This document shows, one piece after another, positions 47,088 through 59,612 of a DNA stretch of 64,000 bases. A program made the translations under genes and the position numbers. Source of the stretch: Cerioporus squamosus (taxonomy: Eukaryota; Basidiomycota; Agaricomycetes; Polyporales; Polyporaceae); contig JABYQS010000165.1 in the NCBI GenBank assembly GCA_022592435.1, positions 1-64,000 on the forward strand, given 5' to 3'. How positions within the stretch are numbered: position 1 is the stretch's first letter; every line of letters begins with the position of its first letter. The notes under the pieces are model-generated. The model did not search any database. It had not been told where the DNA came from and was given only the letters and a program-made list of their open reading frames with translations.

Positions 47088-50000
47088 TCACCAGGCCATC
47101 TTCGCAATGAAAGACTGTGAATCTGAGTCAGCATAGTTCGCACGGCAGCATCTGAAGAAACCACATGCAACTCACATCTGGGTACGTCCTCACCAGCAGC
47201 TTGCGGACCTCGTCCACCGTCAGAATGCCGAGCGCAAACGCGAACGGGATGCCCCAGAACATGCCCGGGATCGGCGTGGTGTCGAAGACCTCCTGCAGCC
47301 CAGGGCCGTACAAGTTGACAACGGCGATCAGCGCGGTGGCGGTCATGCCAAGTGGCACGACGAGATTCCGGCGCGGACCCCAGAGCGGATTCGATTGCAA
47401 GATCGAAACGCGGCGGTTGCGCACGGCAAGGAGACCGCCGTACTGCATGAACACAATGGTCACGTAGCTGACGGACGAGAAGGGTTCGGTTACTCGTATG
47501 GGAGAGGGAAGGAGGGGACGCACTAGATGCACTGCCCAACATTGACAAAGTGGGTGAGCTGAGCGAGCGTGTAGCCCTTGTAACCGTCGGTCCACTTGTC
47601 GTACACGAGAATGACGTCGCGGAAGCCGAGCCCTTGCTGGTCCATGTAGAGGAACCACATGCTCATCGCGCAGGGCCACATCATGAGACCGATGAACTGT
47701 ATGATGGCCAGCACTCAGTACCGATGGAGTGGGCAGCGAAACGATTATTCGACACGTACAAGGTAAATCTGGAAGAAGAACCTCCAGTCCGTGAGACGGT
47801 CCGTCCGCGCGTTGCGAGGTTTGCGCAGCATCAGGTCTGAAAGAGTTCCGCAAGTCAGACAAAGGCTACGGGACTCGGCGTGATAGACTCACCAGACTCC
47901 GGCTTCTCATACATGAGCGAGATGGACATGACCACGTCGTTCGTGATCGAGAAGCAGACTTGCAGGTACGAGCTGAGTGCGAGCTGCATCCCAAGGAAGA
48001 CGTTGCAGAAGACGGTCATAAACTCCGTGTAAGTCCCGGCCTAACGTTGCATGGTCAGTACCAGTCGGTTTCCTGGATGGTGGACATGGGACGAACGGGC
48101 ATCAAGTAGAGTATGACCTTCTTGAGATTGTCGAACACGAGACGACCCATCTCAATGGCGACAACGATGGAGGTGAGGTCGTTGTTGAGCAGAATCATCG
48201 CAGCTGTTATTGGGATGGAAGTTCAGTATGCTCCCGAAGAGTAGGAGGCGGGAGGCACTCACCGGCTTCCTTCGCGACGTCGCTACCAGCACCCATCGCT
48301 ACACCGATGTCGGCCGCCTTCAGGGCAGGAGCGTCGTTCACCCCGTCGCCCGTGACCGCGACAGTGTTGTCGCCTCTCGCCTTCGTCTGCTCGACTATGC
48401 GCAGCTTCTGCTCTGGGGTCGTACGGGCGAAGACGATCTCGGTGTAGTTGCCGACGACCATATCCCAATCAGCCTCCTCGAGAGTCTCGATGTCGTCTCC
48501 GGTGAGAATGAGGGCACGGATGCCATCGTCGTCGCGTGGTTTGATGACAGGAGGTTGTAAGCCGACAAACCGCCTAGCCGACTCGGAGCTGCGCATCTCC
48601 TTCAGGGTATCTACCTTCTCTTGGGTAATGATGCCAACCTATCAAAGGATAGCTCAGCAGAAGGACAGTGCGGAGAGTACAACTGAGTGGCATACCTGAC
48701 GAGCGATCGCGAGCGCTGTGAGCTTGAAGTCGCCGGTGACCATGAAGACCCTGACACCAGCACGGCGGATGATCCTGACAGCGTCGGGGACGTCCGACCT
48801 AGGAGGATCGCGGATGCCGACGAGCCCGACGAGGGTGAGGCCCCGGAGGTTCGCGTACATGAGCTCTTCCATATCGTTCGCAGCCATGCCCGGTGCGAAA
48901 CCAGCCACAGAATCCATCGAACGACGACAGAGCGCCAGCACGCGCTGACCTTCGCTGCTCCACCGCTCCTGCAGCGCGAAGAGCGTAGAGAGCAGAGATT
49001 GAGTAAGCGGAGAGACTGTGCTATCCGCGTTCATGACCTGACTGCACTTTGGGAAGAGGACATCCGGGCCGCCCTTGACGAGCATCCACCGCTCGGGTTC
49101 GGACTGCAGTTCGACTGCCTTCTCCGAACGTCGCTGGACTACACTAAGCATCCACTTGTTCCGCGAATTGAAGGGAATCTCGAAGATCTTCTCGCAGGAC
49201 TCGAGAAGCGAGGTGGTGTCTACCCCGAGAGTGGGGATGGAGAGGTCCTCGGCGAAACGCAGAACAGCTGTGTCGGTCGCGTCTCCCTTGACTTGGCGCT
49301 CTTCGACTGGGAGATGCGTGGTGGCGGAGTCGAACTTCGCGCCGTTGCAGAGACGGGCGACCTGGTGGATAGCTCTGAAGGCAGCCGGAGCTGAAGTGGC
49401 GTCTTCTGCAGAGTGCCTCTGCTTGATATCGTCGACATGGAACTCGGCATCGAGGAAGGCGATGTTCTGGACAGACTGCGATAACGGATCAGGTTCGAGG
49501 TTCTGTTCTGTCAATCCATACGCACTCACCATCTTGCCAACGGTCAATGTGCCGGTCTTATCTGAACAAAGCACAGACATGCATCCGAGCGTCTCGATGG
49601 TCGCGAGGTTCTTGACTAGACGTTCCGCTTGGCCATCCGCTTGGCGACGATTGTGAGCGACAGGGCGACGCAGACTGGCAGGCCCTATATCCAGAGTAAG
49701 TACGACGAGCGGCGGCTGATATGGCGTGCGGTCTCACCTGTGGAACGAACGCGGTTAGACAGCCAATGGAGTTGATGATCGCTCCGCTAGCGGTCTCGAA
49801 TCCGGGGAAGCTCTTCCGCAGCCACGCCGCCCAGATGATGAGCGAGAGACAGAAGAGGCCGAGGGCCAGCGTCGAGACGATCTTCGTGAAGAACCAGATC
49901 TCCTTCTGGACGGTCGTCAGCTTGAACTTGTTTTTGCCAGACATCGCAACTATTCGGCCCATGACGGACTTGTCGCCGATGGCGAACACGACACCGGTAC

Positions 50001-51041
50001 AGCTGCCTTGCACGACGAAGGTGGAAGTGAGTGCAAGATTGCGTGTCTCGAGAGCGTTCTCCGAAGTGAGGTCCAGCGTGCCTGCGATCATGTCGCTGTA
50101 CAAGTGTCGGTACCGGGTAAGTCAGGAGTCCAAGAGGCGGTGATGTGGTGCTCACCTCTCCCCTGTCAGGAGGGAACGGTCAAACCGGACGTCGCTGGAG
50201 ACTTGCACAAGGCGCAGGTCAGCAGGAACGCGATCACCCATCGAGAGGGTGACTATGTCCCCGACGACAAGGTCCCGAGCGGGCACGGTCTGGTGCTTGC
50301 CATCCCTGATGACCGAAGCCTCCTCCGCAATGAGGGTCTTGATGGAGTTCATGATACGGGAGGCATGCCAGTCGACGAGCGCGTAGAAGGTTGCGGATAC
50401 GATGATGACTAGCAGCTACGGGGACTAATGAGGGTATGTATGCCAGCCCGGGTGATGTGTGAGTACGCACCAACAGAATTGCGACTCCGAGGTTGAACAC
50501 TGCCGGGTTGGGCAGACCAAGAGGTTCATACGATAGCTAAGCGGTTCGGAGATCAGCTGAGGTTAAGATAGCACAACTGGTACGACGTACGACGGTGACA
50601 ATGAACGCGATCCACATGAGGAAATTGAACCCTCCGAAGACATAGTTGAGAGCCTTCTTCCAGTACTGTGTCGGCGGCGCAGATATCACGTTCTTCCCAT
50701 CCTTCAAGCGGCGATGCACGGCGTCGTTCTCCAAACCGACGGTGGGCGACGTGGAGAACCGGGTGTATACCTCGTCAACGGCCAGGCGGTGCACGTCGAT
50801 TTGCCGGATAGCGGAGGCAGGGTCTGTCGTCTTGGATCCGCCAGCCTGCTTCTGCTTCTGATCGACGATGGAGTCGACATGGATAGACAGAGTACGATAT
50901 CTATCAAGAAGCATTGAGCACTAGCGAAAGGCGACGAGAAGGGTAGAAGACATACTGGATCTGCACCTCGTGGTCCTTTCCTGCTTCAGAACCCGAGCCG
51001 GAAGGAGGCATAGTGTTCTTCGAAGCTGGGGAACCCTGCAT
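47088..51041 (-). CDS. P2C-type P-type ATPase (Na+/K+-ATPase alpha-like), one frameshift
   Basis: This is a cation-transporting ATPase of the Na+/K+ or H+/K+ alpha type. Exons (minus): 51041-50956, 50900-50591, 50536-50471, 50415-50156, 50095-49738, 49684-49530, 49475-48696, 48638-48263, 48203-48097, 48040-47893, 47836-47760, 47696-47524, 47467-47176 and 47099-47088; about 1,066 residues if the frame is read through. Motifs in order: LLTGES (actuator domain), CSDKTGTLT (phosphorylated Asp near residue 402), KGGPDVL, MVTGD and TGDGVNDAP (near residue 770), with membrane helices before and after. The last exon is only 12 nt and ends MAW, a common end for fungal members. One base is missing in exon 6 near 49620 (KRN[V]LVKNLATIETLG), producing a TAG. 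This is either a base-call error or inactivation. The upstream of two in-frame ATGs (51041, 51011) was taken as the start. Confidence 0.85.
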
Positions 51042-52473
51042 CACGAGAGGGGCGGGGGTACGACTTCAGAGGAGCTGAACGGCCGCTGGGATAGCGCTAG
51101 GGGATTATAAGGGTGGCCAGTCCGGCGTCCCCTTATCTGCCTGGCATTTTTGTGATTCAGGGCAAGTGTGTGGACCAACGCTGTGGATGTGAGGTGTTTA
51201 TGCCATTCATTCTGTACCGGACGCCTGCCTGAAGCGAGCTCGGGCGCGCCTAGAAAGTCGGGCTGCGGATGTCCGAAGCTCCATGAAGGTTGGACGTTCG
51301 TTACACTCTTCGGATGCGGTAGACTCGACTGCTTCTTTGCCCTGCTGAACCCCGCGACATCTTGCTTCGTACACGACTTCATAAGCATGCGTTCGCGATA
51401 TCGCACAGACTCTAACATCGGTACTCACATCGTTACCGCTCGCATCATGCGCGCTTGCGCTGTTTATGCCATTCCTCCATCTGAGGTGGTGCCGTTACCA
51501 TTTGATAGTCCCCATGCCGGACCTCAAGATAGACAGGGGCAACGTTTGAGCCATACGCCGCTGTCGTGAACTGACATCGATGTTCCTCTGGGCTGAGAAC
51601 CGGTGAAGGATACGCCGATGGTGTCGCAGCTCGCTGGCATTCGACGAGACTACGAGTAGTGGCAGTCAGGGCCAGACTTGCAGTTGACTGCAAACTCCAC
51701 ATCGACATACCTTCAAGCTGAACGTCTGTTTACTCCGAATCGATGAGTACGTTAAGGGGTCTTGATTGAGACCGGGCGCACCTGCACTGCGAGCGCCCCG
51801 CAGTCTAGACCGCTCTGGCCCTATCACGCCTGCTACCACCAAAGCGGGTAGACCGGATACATAGTTCGTTCAACCTGACTTGTTCCGTGGCCGTCAACAT
51901 GGATGTCTGTCGGAGATGCTCACTGCATCTTCGGCTGTCCGACTATGACGATATCAGCGCCGGATACTCGAGATGAGATTAAGTACTTACTCGAGCGCAC
52001 GCAGACGACTAGCGCATACGAGAGCAGAAGTCGGCATCGAGGAAGCCAGGGCTTGAGACGTCGACCGATGGGCTCAAGTGAGTCTGGACGTCCACAGAGG
52101 AGTACGTGGTCATGATGAGAGCAAGAGAAGACACGCTGCGTACCTGGCAGCGTGCAGTATGGTCACATGTGACGCAACGATAGTCACGGCAGCACGACGT
52201 CGACGTCGAGACGATCGAGTCGTTGTTGCGACCTGATTACCACTCCCCATGGCAGCCATGCAATCGAAGTCCCTCGGCCTCAAGAAAACTATACACATAC
52301 GAGTGCGCTGTGTACACTGAATTGAAAACAGAGAGTAGTCTAGAGAGCGAGAAGAGACTTCAACTCCGGCGAACACGAGAACGACGAAACACCCACCTGC
52401 CTCACAGACTTGGAGGGGTCCCTCTCTGCCCGCCACCTCTGTCCGCCATCTTCGTGGCATATGCCGTCCGCAA
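51042..52473. other. Intergenic, nothing recognised
   Basis: This is the upstream region of the ATPase (a TTATAA-like site at about 51105) and the 3' flank of the first DUF6533-like gene. The short ORFs here show no protein-like pattern or splice-supported extension. Confidence 0.45.
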
Positions 52474-54165
52474 CTACGAATCCATGCAGTCTGACATGGC
52501 GTTGACCGAGTCGGCCACACGCACATCTGGGAAATCTTCGTCCTCCGTGGCTCGGCCAGGCTCGATCGTGGCGCTCATCGACCCAACAATGCGCACAAAA
52601 CTCGGTACACTGTTCGTGGATACCGAGAGATGGAGTGGGTCGTCCGAGTCGATCTTCAGGTTCTGCTGACTCGCTTCTTGGAGGTCCAGCAGGAAATGCC
52701 AAGTGAGGATAGCGGTGAGGCTAGGAGTGGAGAAATCGTCAGTTAGTCGTGTACGACAGCCTGCAGAGGGTATATTGATACGTACGGATCGGTCAAGGAT
52801 GGGATGAAGCTCATGAACGCCCCTGGGCCACCGATGCCGAATACCTACGTGATCATGCATCAGTATGCCTCTCCAATTTAGGAAATACGATACGAAACCA
52901 TACTGCGGCGAGATTGAAGCAGAGATCGAGGACGTTCAGGATGAAGAGAACACTTCGCATCGAGTTCGTTAGCACATGCCAGATGCCAGTGCAGGGACGA
53001 CTCACACAAAATAGGCCAGACCTAGACTCAGAATAGCACAATTTTAGGGATCAGGATCTATGCGACGGGAAGAAAGAAGGATGCACACCATTCCGAACCA
53101 TGATTGCTGAGAGTGACCCCGCCATCGGCCGAATGACTTGTGAGAGGGAGTGAGAGCGTCCCAAGGAACGCCACGTCGCGCCGATGAGCAGGCAATCAGC
53201 GCAGATAAGTCCCGAACGGGATATGACAGTGACTTTTGGCTGGTCAGTTCGGAGGCCGAGTGCCAGGGTCGAAGCTCGCACGTACATCTACATGAGTGCT
53301 TAGTTGCCAACAAAGTCATCTAGGACGCTATTGCACTGACATGATAGCTTCCTCCGGCGTGGCGAGCACTTCGAGTGTGCACCCAACCACGGGGTCGGGG
53401 TGTCCAATCACTCCCAGGCCGTACTGCGCCTGAAAAATGGTCAGACAATCAGCGAAAGTGGGAAGTGCTTCAATGTGACAAGCCACAAACCATATTGACG
53501 GCGAGCGGGGCGAGAGATAGCGCAAAGATTGCCATTGAGAGGATCCAATGCCGCGTCAACGCATAGCCCCGCATTAGGGAGAATACTGTAACGTGTTCCA
53601 TCAGTATAGCATCTGCTGAGAAACGTGGACTTGCATACCTGCATATGCGAGGTAACGTATGTATTCCAGAAAGACGATGCTTTCGTGAGGACTGTGCAGC
53701 TGTGACAGGGAAGCAGCGGATAATTGTGAGCATGGCATTCCCAGGCGGTTGCAAGGTGGAGAGAGTGTACCTCTGAAGATGTAAGTGGGCAGAATCCTTG
53801 ACAAATCAGTGGAGAACTCACCGTGGCGCCTTTGACTACATTCAAGATCTCAAAGGTAACGGACGTGTACCGGATGAAGAACAACAAGACAGATGCTCCA
53901 GTCACTCTGTTGCCCCAGAATAGAGTGATTTCACGATCAAGCGTGATGATGAAGTCGTACAGAAGACTAGCTGTAATCACATAGGATGCGTCAGGGCGGG
54001 TGTTAACCTGATGAGCATAGACAGTCACCAATTGGTGTGATCAATAACATCTCAGAGCCCTCTCTGTATGTGATCCATCATTCACCTTTCCAAAGCTCAG
54101 CAGAAACAGACATACAAGAAGCTATATTCAGCAACAATTTGAGCGGTATCAACGGCGGAGGACAT
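52474..54165 (-). CDS. DUF6533-like seven-helix membrane protein 1
   Basis: This belongs to a basidiomycete family with an N-terminal DUF6533 segment and about seven membrane helices. Family signatures in order: LLYDFIITLDREITLFWGN in exon 53970-53822; FLEYIRYLAYA ending at 53639; RGYALTRHWILSMAIF in 53585-53491; AQYGLGVIGHPDPVVGC from 53429; ISRSGLICADCLLIGATW near 53230; ILNVLDLCFNLAAVW near 52930; and LTAILTWHFLLDLQEASQQN then a polar tail ending at 52474. The start (ATG at 54165) and the first short exons are less certain. No inactivating change was found in the exons traced. Function is unknown; the architecture suggests a receptor-like membrane protein, but this is not shown. Confidence 0.7.
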
Positions 54166-55331
54166 AGTGAGCAGAGGTGAGGGCTAGACGACTAGCACGA
54201 TATTCGATATATAGTGCTGGAACTTCCTATTAAACGCTCCAGCCACAGGTGACACCCGTCTCGGTCGAGCCACCGTGGCATGTGTCATGCAGGCCGTGCA
54301 GCATCTTATGCGTCGGGTCTGTAGAGCAGTAGATGTATACATTACCATCATGGTTCGGTGTCCTCGAGGAGCGGAGGCGGGGGTTGTTCAAGCGGACGCA
54401 TGAGAGCTAATGAGAACAGCCATGAACTCAAAGCTGAAGATACGGCATGGGGAAGTGAGTGACAGAACGCAACTATCCACGTGCAGAGTGGTCAGCTCAT
54501 TCGCAGCTGCAGCTGACATCGCCTGCGCTTTCCACAATTGACAGCGCTCATCTTCGCAACTCCAGCTCCCCCGCGTTCATGGACCCACGCACGGTCGTAA
54601 GGCAACACGATGTCTGCAACTGCGACTACCTCAATGCCGCAACCCCGCTCGCATCTGCGACTGTCCGACACCGTGATCCCGCGCAGGAGTACGCAACTCC
54701 ACGCGGGGCGAAGACAATGACAAGAACCCGCGAAGGGTCGCGCGTGCATACGCACGTCAACACTTGCACCACACCCTTTCTTGGTATCGCTGCGCGCAGC
54801 GAGCTGGGCGTCGGGCGTCCAGTCCTGGGGTTGACCTGAGTGGAACGAGCTCTGCAGCCAGCGTCACGGTGGCGAGCGAGAAGGCCCACTGCCTCTGACA
54901 TGCCCAATGCTCCAGTCCATCACCCATGATCATGCACATACGCTGGCGGCCCAGTCGTCAACGCATGTGCAAGGCCGCGTGTAACTCAGTCGCCTCTTGA
55001 CGAACATGTTGTATTGCAATGCAGGGGTATCTGTCAATTTGCGGCTAAGGAGGCGGACTACTCACCTCTTCAGACCCTACGTGGAAGGCGTATCCCTTGC
55101 AATTGCAAGAATCACTAGCTTCCCCTACCGCCTCATTGCATCCTCCACATGTGCACTAATCTCACATCGACCTCCGCGGGAGTGCGACGAGCACTGGGTT
55201 CAGACTCCGAGGTTGGACTTGTAATCCGGTCCCTTCAGCCTTTGAGCGGGTAGTGATGAGTAACGGCAACGACTCAGTCGACAGTGACCAAGGAGAGATA
55301 CGAAGTGATAGTCGTTTGTGTTGCTGGATAG
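54166..55331. other. Intergenic, nothing recognised
   Basis: No gene family or splice-supported coding stretch was found. ORFs at 54459-54839 and 54626-54907 overlap on opposite strands without protein-like character. Confidence 0.45.
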
Positions 55332-55571
55332 CTAGCCCTCGCCGACGTGGTGGTCGTTGTCGACGGATGCGACCAAGTCACCCGGGCCTGGACGCGTGAC
55401 GGAGTCACTCATAACGCCACGCGCCGAGGCGTCTAACGGCGTATTCACCTCCGGATCCCGGGCCGTGCGCACCTCTCCGCCACCATTACCACCACCACCT
55501 CTCTCAGGATCTGCGTAAGTAATTGTATAATTACTAACGCTGGAGATGACATCGAGTCTATCGTACATCAT
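55332..55571 (-). CDS. Possible small or terminal exon, unrecognised
   Basis: This 79-codon minus-strand ORF begins MMYDRLDVISSVSNYTITYA and continues with a Gly-rich segment and an acidic end (DNDHHVGEG). It lies just downstream of the second DUF6533-like gene. Its polar, disordered composition resembles the C-terminal tails of such proteins, so it could be a relic exon of a lost paralogue. It could also be chance. Confidence 0.3.
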   Translation of the reverse strand: MMYDRLDVISSVSNYTITYADPERGGGGNGGGEVRTARDPEVNTPLDASARGVMSDSVTRPGPGDLVASVDNDHHVGEG

Positions 55572-55626
55572 GCGCTACAAGCAGGAGCTCTGCGCCAAGC
55601 GCCCACAGCTTGAGCAGGCTGGGCAG

Positions 55627-57040
55627 TCAGCGTGACTCTGGCGGTCTCTCGAAAACCATCATTCTATCCTCTATTACGCTATTGTCAAGTTCGTCGACGC
55701 GCCGAGAGCTACCCTCTTCGCGCCCGCTCTCTGAGGACTGCGCACCCGAGCTCTGATCGTTGTCGGGAACTTCCCCAGGCATGATTATGGCACCGATAGA
55801 GCCCATGACCCGGGCGAAGCTGAGCGAGCCGTTCCAATCTGGCGAGAAATGGAGTGGGTGGTCGGTGTCGAGTTTCATGTCCTGTTGGGTCGCTTCCTGC
55901 AGGTCCAATAGGAATCGAGACACGAGGAGCGCCGTTAGCCTGCGGTATTGTTGGGTCAGAACGTACCAATATACTAGGAAACGCAGCCGAATACGTACGG
56001 GTCGGTGAATATGCTGATGTAGCTTGTGAACGCGTCGCTCGCGACCTGGATGATCATGGTGAGACGCCGTGTCTACAACCGAGACACGAACTTTGACGTA
56101 CCTCTGCGACCGTGAAGGCGAGATGAAGTACATTCAGAAGGGTCAGTAGGCTGTTGAACGTAAGATAAGTAGCCAAATCTGGCCCGCGAGCGGGGATACT
56201 GACACGAAGTATATCATTCCTGTTTCATGAGGTCGTATGTGAGTGACTAGTGAACAGCTTCGCTGCACAAGCAGCGCGACCACGCACCATTCCACAGCAT
56301 GATATCCGTTAGAGACCCAGCCGCTCTCCGAGGGAAGCACGGTCGCACTGACCCTCGTCCCAGAGTACGCCAAGTCACCACGATGAGGAGGAAGTCGGCG
56401 ATGATTAGGCCACCACGGGATACGTAAGGGACTGTGTAAAGTGTCAGTGCGCGTAGGCGTTGAATGCTTGCGAAATCGTACATCTGCGCAAACCATCAGC
56501 ATAGTCAAGACGCCTCGAAGGAGATTACGAACATAAGCTCAATTGGGGCATAGCCGAAGTCTTCGAAACAGCCCACAAAGCTTGGACCTGGGTACCCGAA
56601 GATCCCGGGTCCATACTGACTTTGCGTTACGGACAGGTTAGAGTGAGAGCTTCCGAGACGGTGAGAACGCTAGACATACGAAGTTTATCGCCAGCGGCGT
56701 GAGGGAGAGAAGAAAATGAGTGTGGCCAGTGGCCAACTTCGTACCAGCACGTATGCTCGCATGCCGGAGAATGCTGGCAGACTAATACCTCAGCCCTGTC
56801 ACGGCGAGGCGTCAAGACGGTGCGTACCTGCGAACGGGAGGTACCTGATGTAGTGTACAGCGGTGTAGGACTTGGCGAGTCCATCGCAGCTGCAGGATGA
56901 TTGTCGTGTCAGTACCAGAGTGACCCATCTCAAGAACTCGACGCACTCCTGTGCCAGAAAGTCCGTTCATGATATGATCGAGCATGGCGGTGAGATACGA
57001 CTCGACGCAGTAAGGTGGTATGCGGAATACAATCGTAGTA
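55627..57040 (-). pseudogene. DUF6533-like seven-helix membrane protein 2, disrupted
   Basis: A paralogue of the gene at 52474-54165, on the same strand. Recognisable exons: GLAKSYTAVHYIRYLPFA ending near 56827; FSGMRAYVLVRSWPLATLIF near 56750; QYGPGIFGYPGPSFVGCFED near 56580; TVPYVSRGGLIIADFLLIVV near 56420; and the C-terminal exon RRLTALLVSRFLLDLQEATQ with a Ser/Glu-rich tail ending at 55627. One base appears missing near 56710 (the family reads IFLLSLTPLAINF; the frame here breaks after IF). The N-terminal DUF6533 segment around 56900-57030 is barely recognisable, with stops (FWHRSASSS then TGA). Either the gene has decayed or the region has base errors. Confidence 0.6.
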
Positions 57041-57129
57041 AGCACGTCGCGAAGTTCAACCTACAGTCGATCGCATCCATTGCTCCCTGGACACGAGCAG
57101 CTCGCACGAGCACCTTGCGACCGAGACCT

Positions 57130-58788
57130 TCATTGGTAGAAGTGCAGCCGCACCTCATGCTCCACCAAATTCTGCAGGCCCGGAGCATAGTCCTGTCTCA
57201 GCCTACGATCCTGCACCTCCCCAAGGCTTCGCAACCCGAGAGCCAACTCCTGCATTCGTCTCCCATCCGGTATGAAACGACTGAGGAGACAAGCAAGTAT
57301 CCTCTCGAAGAAGAGCGTTGCTCCTTCTCGGCTCGTGACCACACAACCGTCCATACTGATGCTCCGTAGCTGTGGACAGGTGATGGCTTGAGTGGGGTCG
57401 TCGAGTTCGAGGGCTTTCCAAACGAGGCTCGTAAGGCTTTTCCCGCAGGCATAGCACTCCAGCACCTCGAGCTTCGGGAAAGCAGCGAAGACCGTCCTCC
57501 AATCGTCCGAATTTACGACACTGTTGAAGTCGCCCGCGATCGAAATGCGCGTCAGCGGAGCACCTCGGAATATATCCACGAGGTCACGAAGTCCGCATGA
57601 TTGGAGGTAGGCGTCCCACTCGAAGATGTCGCCCGATGCAAGGCTGAACGATGCAGTTTCGTCCAGCAAGGTCGCGTCCCTGGAGGCACGCATCGTGTAT
57701 TCATCGGCGTTGATATAAAGCTCGACGAAGGTGACGGTCGTAAGCACGGGAAGAGTGGCGGCCCGATTGGCAGGGAGAGTCACGCTCATTCTCGTGGCGT
57801 CGCCGCGGGGATGGAAGACTGCGTGTATCTCGAGCGCCGCTTCTGAGGAGAGTACAAGATGCGCAAGAAATTGGGAGACATGATGATGGAACTCGTCCTC
57901 GAGTATAAGCGTAGTGAGGTGAGGCAGAGAGATCAGCGGCCTCCAGGGCGCGGGGCCGAGTCTCGCAGTCCGACCTTGGTGAGAAAGTCCTGCGAAGAAG
58001 TCGTTGAAGTGGAGGCTCTCGAGGCGTGTGCATGCACATAGGATGTCGTAGAATTGATCCAGACTAATGTCGAGCGAGCAATTGCTGAGCGACAGATGAT
58101 GCAAGCTGGCGTATGACTCTACATTCCGCGGAATGGAATCGATGGACGTGATCTCCACGACGCGCAAAAGTGGATAGTTGCGGGGCGACATATTGAAGTC
58201 GAAGAAGTTCGGAGCATTCTCCGGGTTCATGGCAGAGATGTCGAGGCTTTCTAGCCGGGGCATCGACCCGTGTAAGAAAGAGAGGGAGTGGGGATTCCAA
58301 GACCCGCGGACGCTGAAACTTTCGATGCGATGGTTTTGACAAGCGATTGGACGCAAGAGCTGGTCGCATGGAGATCTGAGGGTGACGCGGAGGGAAGCTG
58401 TCGCAGAACGGGCAAGGCAGAGATCTACCCAGGCCACGTTGTCTTTGGATGCCTCAAACGTACTCCACAATAGAGGAGTCGCGCACGCGACACCATACCA
58501 GTATCGGCAGACTGAGGCGACACGTATCCAAGCCACCTCAGGCGGGACCCGGGGCCGATCGTCCCAGCTCTGTTCATAGAGGACGAGCAACTTGACCATG
58601 ATCTCGTTGGGTAGGCGATTGATAGGGATGAAGGAGTTCCGTCGCGCCTTGAGAAGAAGCTCTTCTTCATCCAAGGTCCTTCGTATGGCATCGATCTCGT
58701 CCAGCCTGCGAGATATAGACGCTAGGACCTCCTCGGGAGTGCCACTGGATTGACCGATGTTTGGGTCGAGTCGGCGAAGCTGATTCAT
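57130..58788 (-). CDS. F-box protein with N-terminal coiled coil, intronless
   Basis: A single 552-codon ORF. Residues about 20-52 form a short coiled coil (VLASISRRLDEIDAIRRTLD onward). The F-box-like segment follows: INRLPNEIMVKLLVLYEQSW, then WIRVASVCRYWYGVACATPL LW. The rest shows irregular leucine-rich repeats (for example LSLSNCSLDI, LESLHFNDF, LEVLECYACG), as in many Agaricomycete F-box proteins. It probably acts as a substrate receptor of an SCF ubiquitin ligase; the substrate is unknown. The absence of introns contrasts with nearly every other gene here and is common in this expanded family. No disruption was seen. Confidence 0.85.
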   Translation of the reverse strand: MNQLRRLDPNIGQSSGTPEEVLASISRRLDEIDAIRRTLDEEELLLKARRNSFIPINRLPNEIMVKLLVLYEQSWDDRPRVPPEVAWIRVASVCRYWYGVACATPLLWSTFEASKDNVAWVDLCLARSATASLRVTLRSPCDQLLRPIACQNHRIESFSVRGSWNPHSLSFLHGSMPRLESLDISAMNPENAPNFFDFNMSPRNYPLLRVVEITSIDSIPRNVESYASLHHLSLSNCSLDISLDQFYDILCACTRLESLHFNDFFAGLSHQGRTARLGPAPWRPLISLPHLTTLILEDEFHHHVSQFLAHLVLSSEAALEIHAVFHPRGDATRMSVTLPANRAATLPVLTTVTFVELYINADEYTMRASRDATLLDETASFSLASGDIFEWDAYLQSCGLRDLVDIFRGAPLTRISIAGDFNSVVNSDDWRTVFAAFPKLEVLECYACGKSLTSLVWKALELDDPTQAITCPQLRSISMDGCVVTSREGATLFFERILACLLSRFIPDGRRMQELALGLRSLGEVQDRRLRQDYAPGLQNLVEHEVRLHFYQ

Positions 58789-59612
58789 GACTCCGACTCC
58801 AGTAGGTTCGACGTCCGAGATGTATGCGAGAGTAGCTGTAGAAATTCAATCAAAATACATCTTGTACGAGTGTGTAGACGGCTCACGACTATATGATCGC
58901 TATTCGTGGTGGGGATACGGGGGGAGGAGTACGAGCCCGTTGCGCGCCACCTGCCTTGTCATCAGCACAGAACACCAAGTGGATGAGCACTAAGTCAACT
59001 TGGTGAGCATAAGACTCGAGCTTACGTTTTTCTCTTTCGCTCCAGATGTGTTCTGAAGCAGGAGGGACGAGCGATAGAGGAAAACTTGGATGCTCGTTGA
59101 CAATGGTTCTTCTTCTTCTTCTAAATCCATTTATTGTCCCGTAAGGGCCGAGCCCCATGTCGGACACAATAGACATGTGCGCTACAACACCAGCCAGTAT
59201 ACTAGTCTACAGAAACAGTGGCCCCCGGACGTCCAAGGACGCCCGAAAGGATGGAGCTGATGCTGGGAGGGACATAAGTAGGAGGGAGTAGCAAGTGGTA
59301 CAGTAGAGAACCCGATGAATGCCAGGATGCATGCACTGTAACCGTCGCCACCGCCCGACCCTCCAGGGGTAAGGCCGCAGGTTCTAAACCGTGGGCGAAT
59401 GCCATCTTTACGAATAATCACTAGACGGAGTACACGGGTCGGTATCCCCTCCCCGTGTCAGAACTCCCCTGCGCCTGACGGTGTCGTTGCCTCCAATGCA
59501 CACATCTGGCACTCACCGGGACTGGGTACAAAAGAGACACAAGACATCGAAGCGGTCCCAACTCGGAGTAGAAGCTGCCTTACCCAGGCAAGCAGTCAGT
59601 GAATTGAAAGGA
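58789..59612. other. Intergenic, nothing recognised
   Basis: No gene was recognised. The stretch next to the LINE fragment could include its 3' untranslated part, but no poly(A)/poly(T) tail was seen. Confidence 0.45.
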
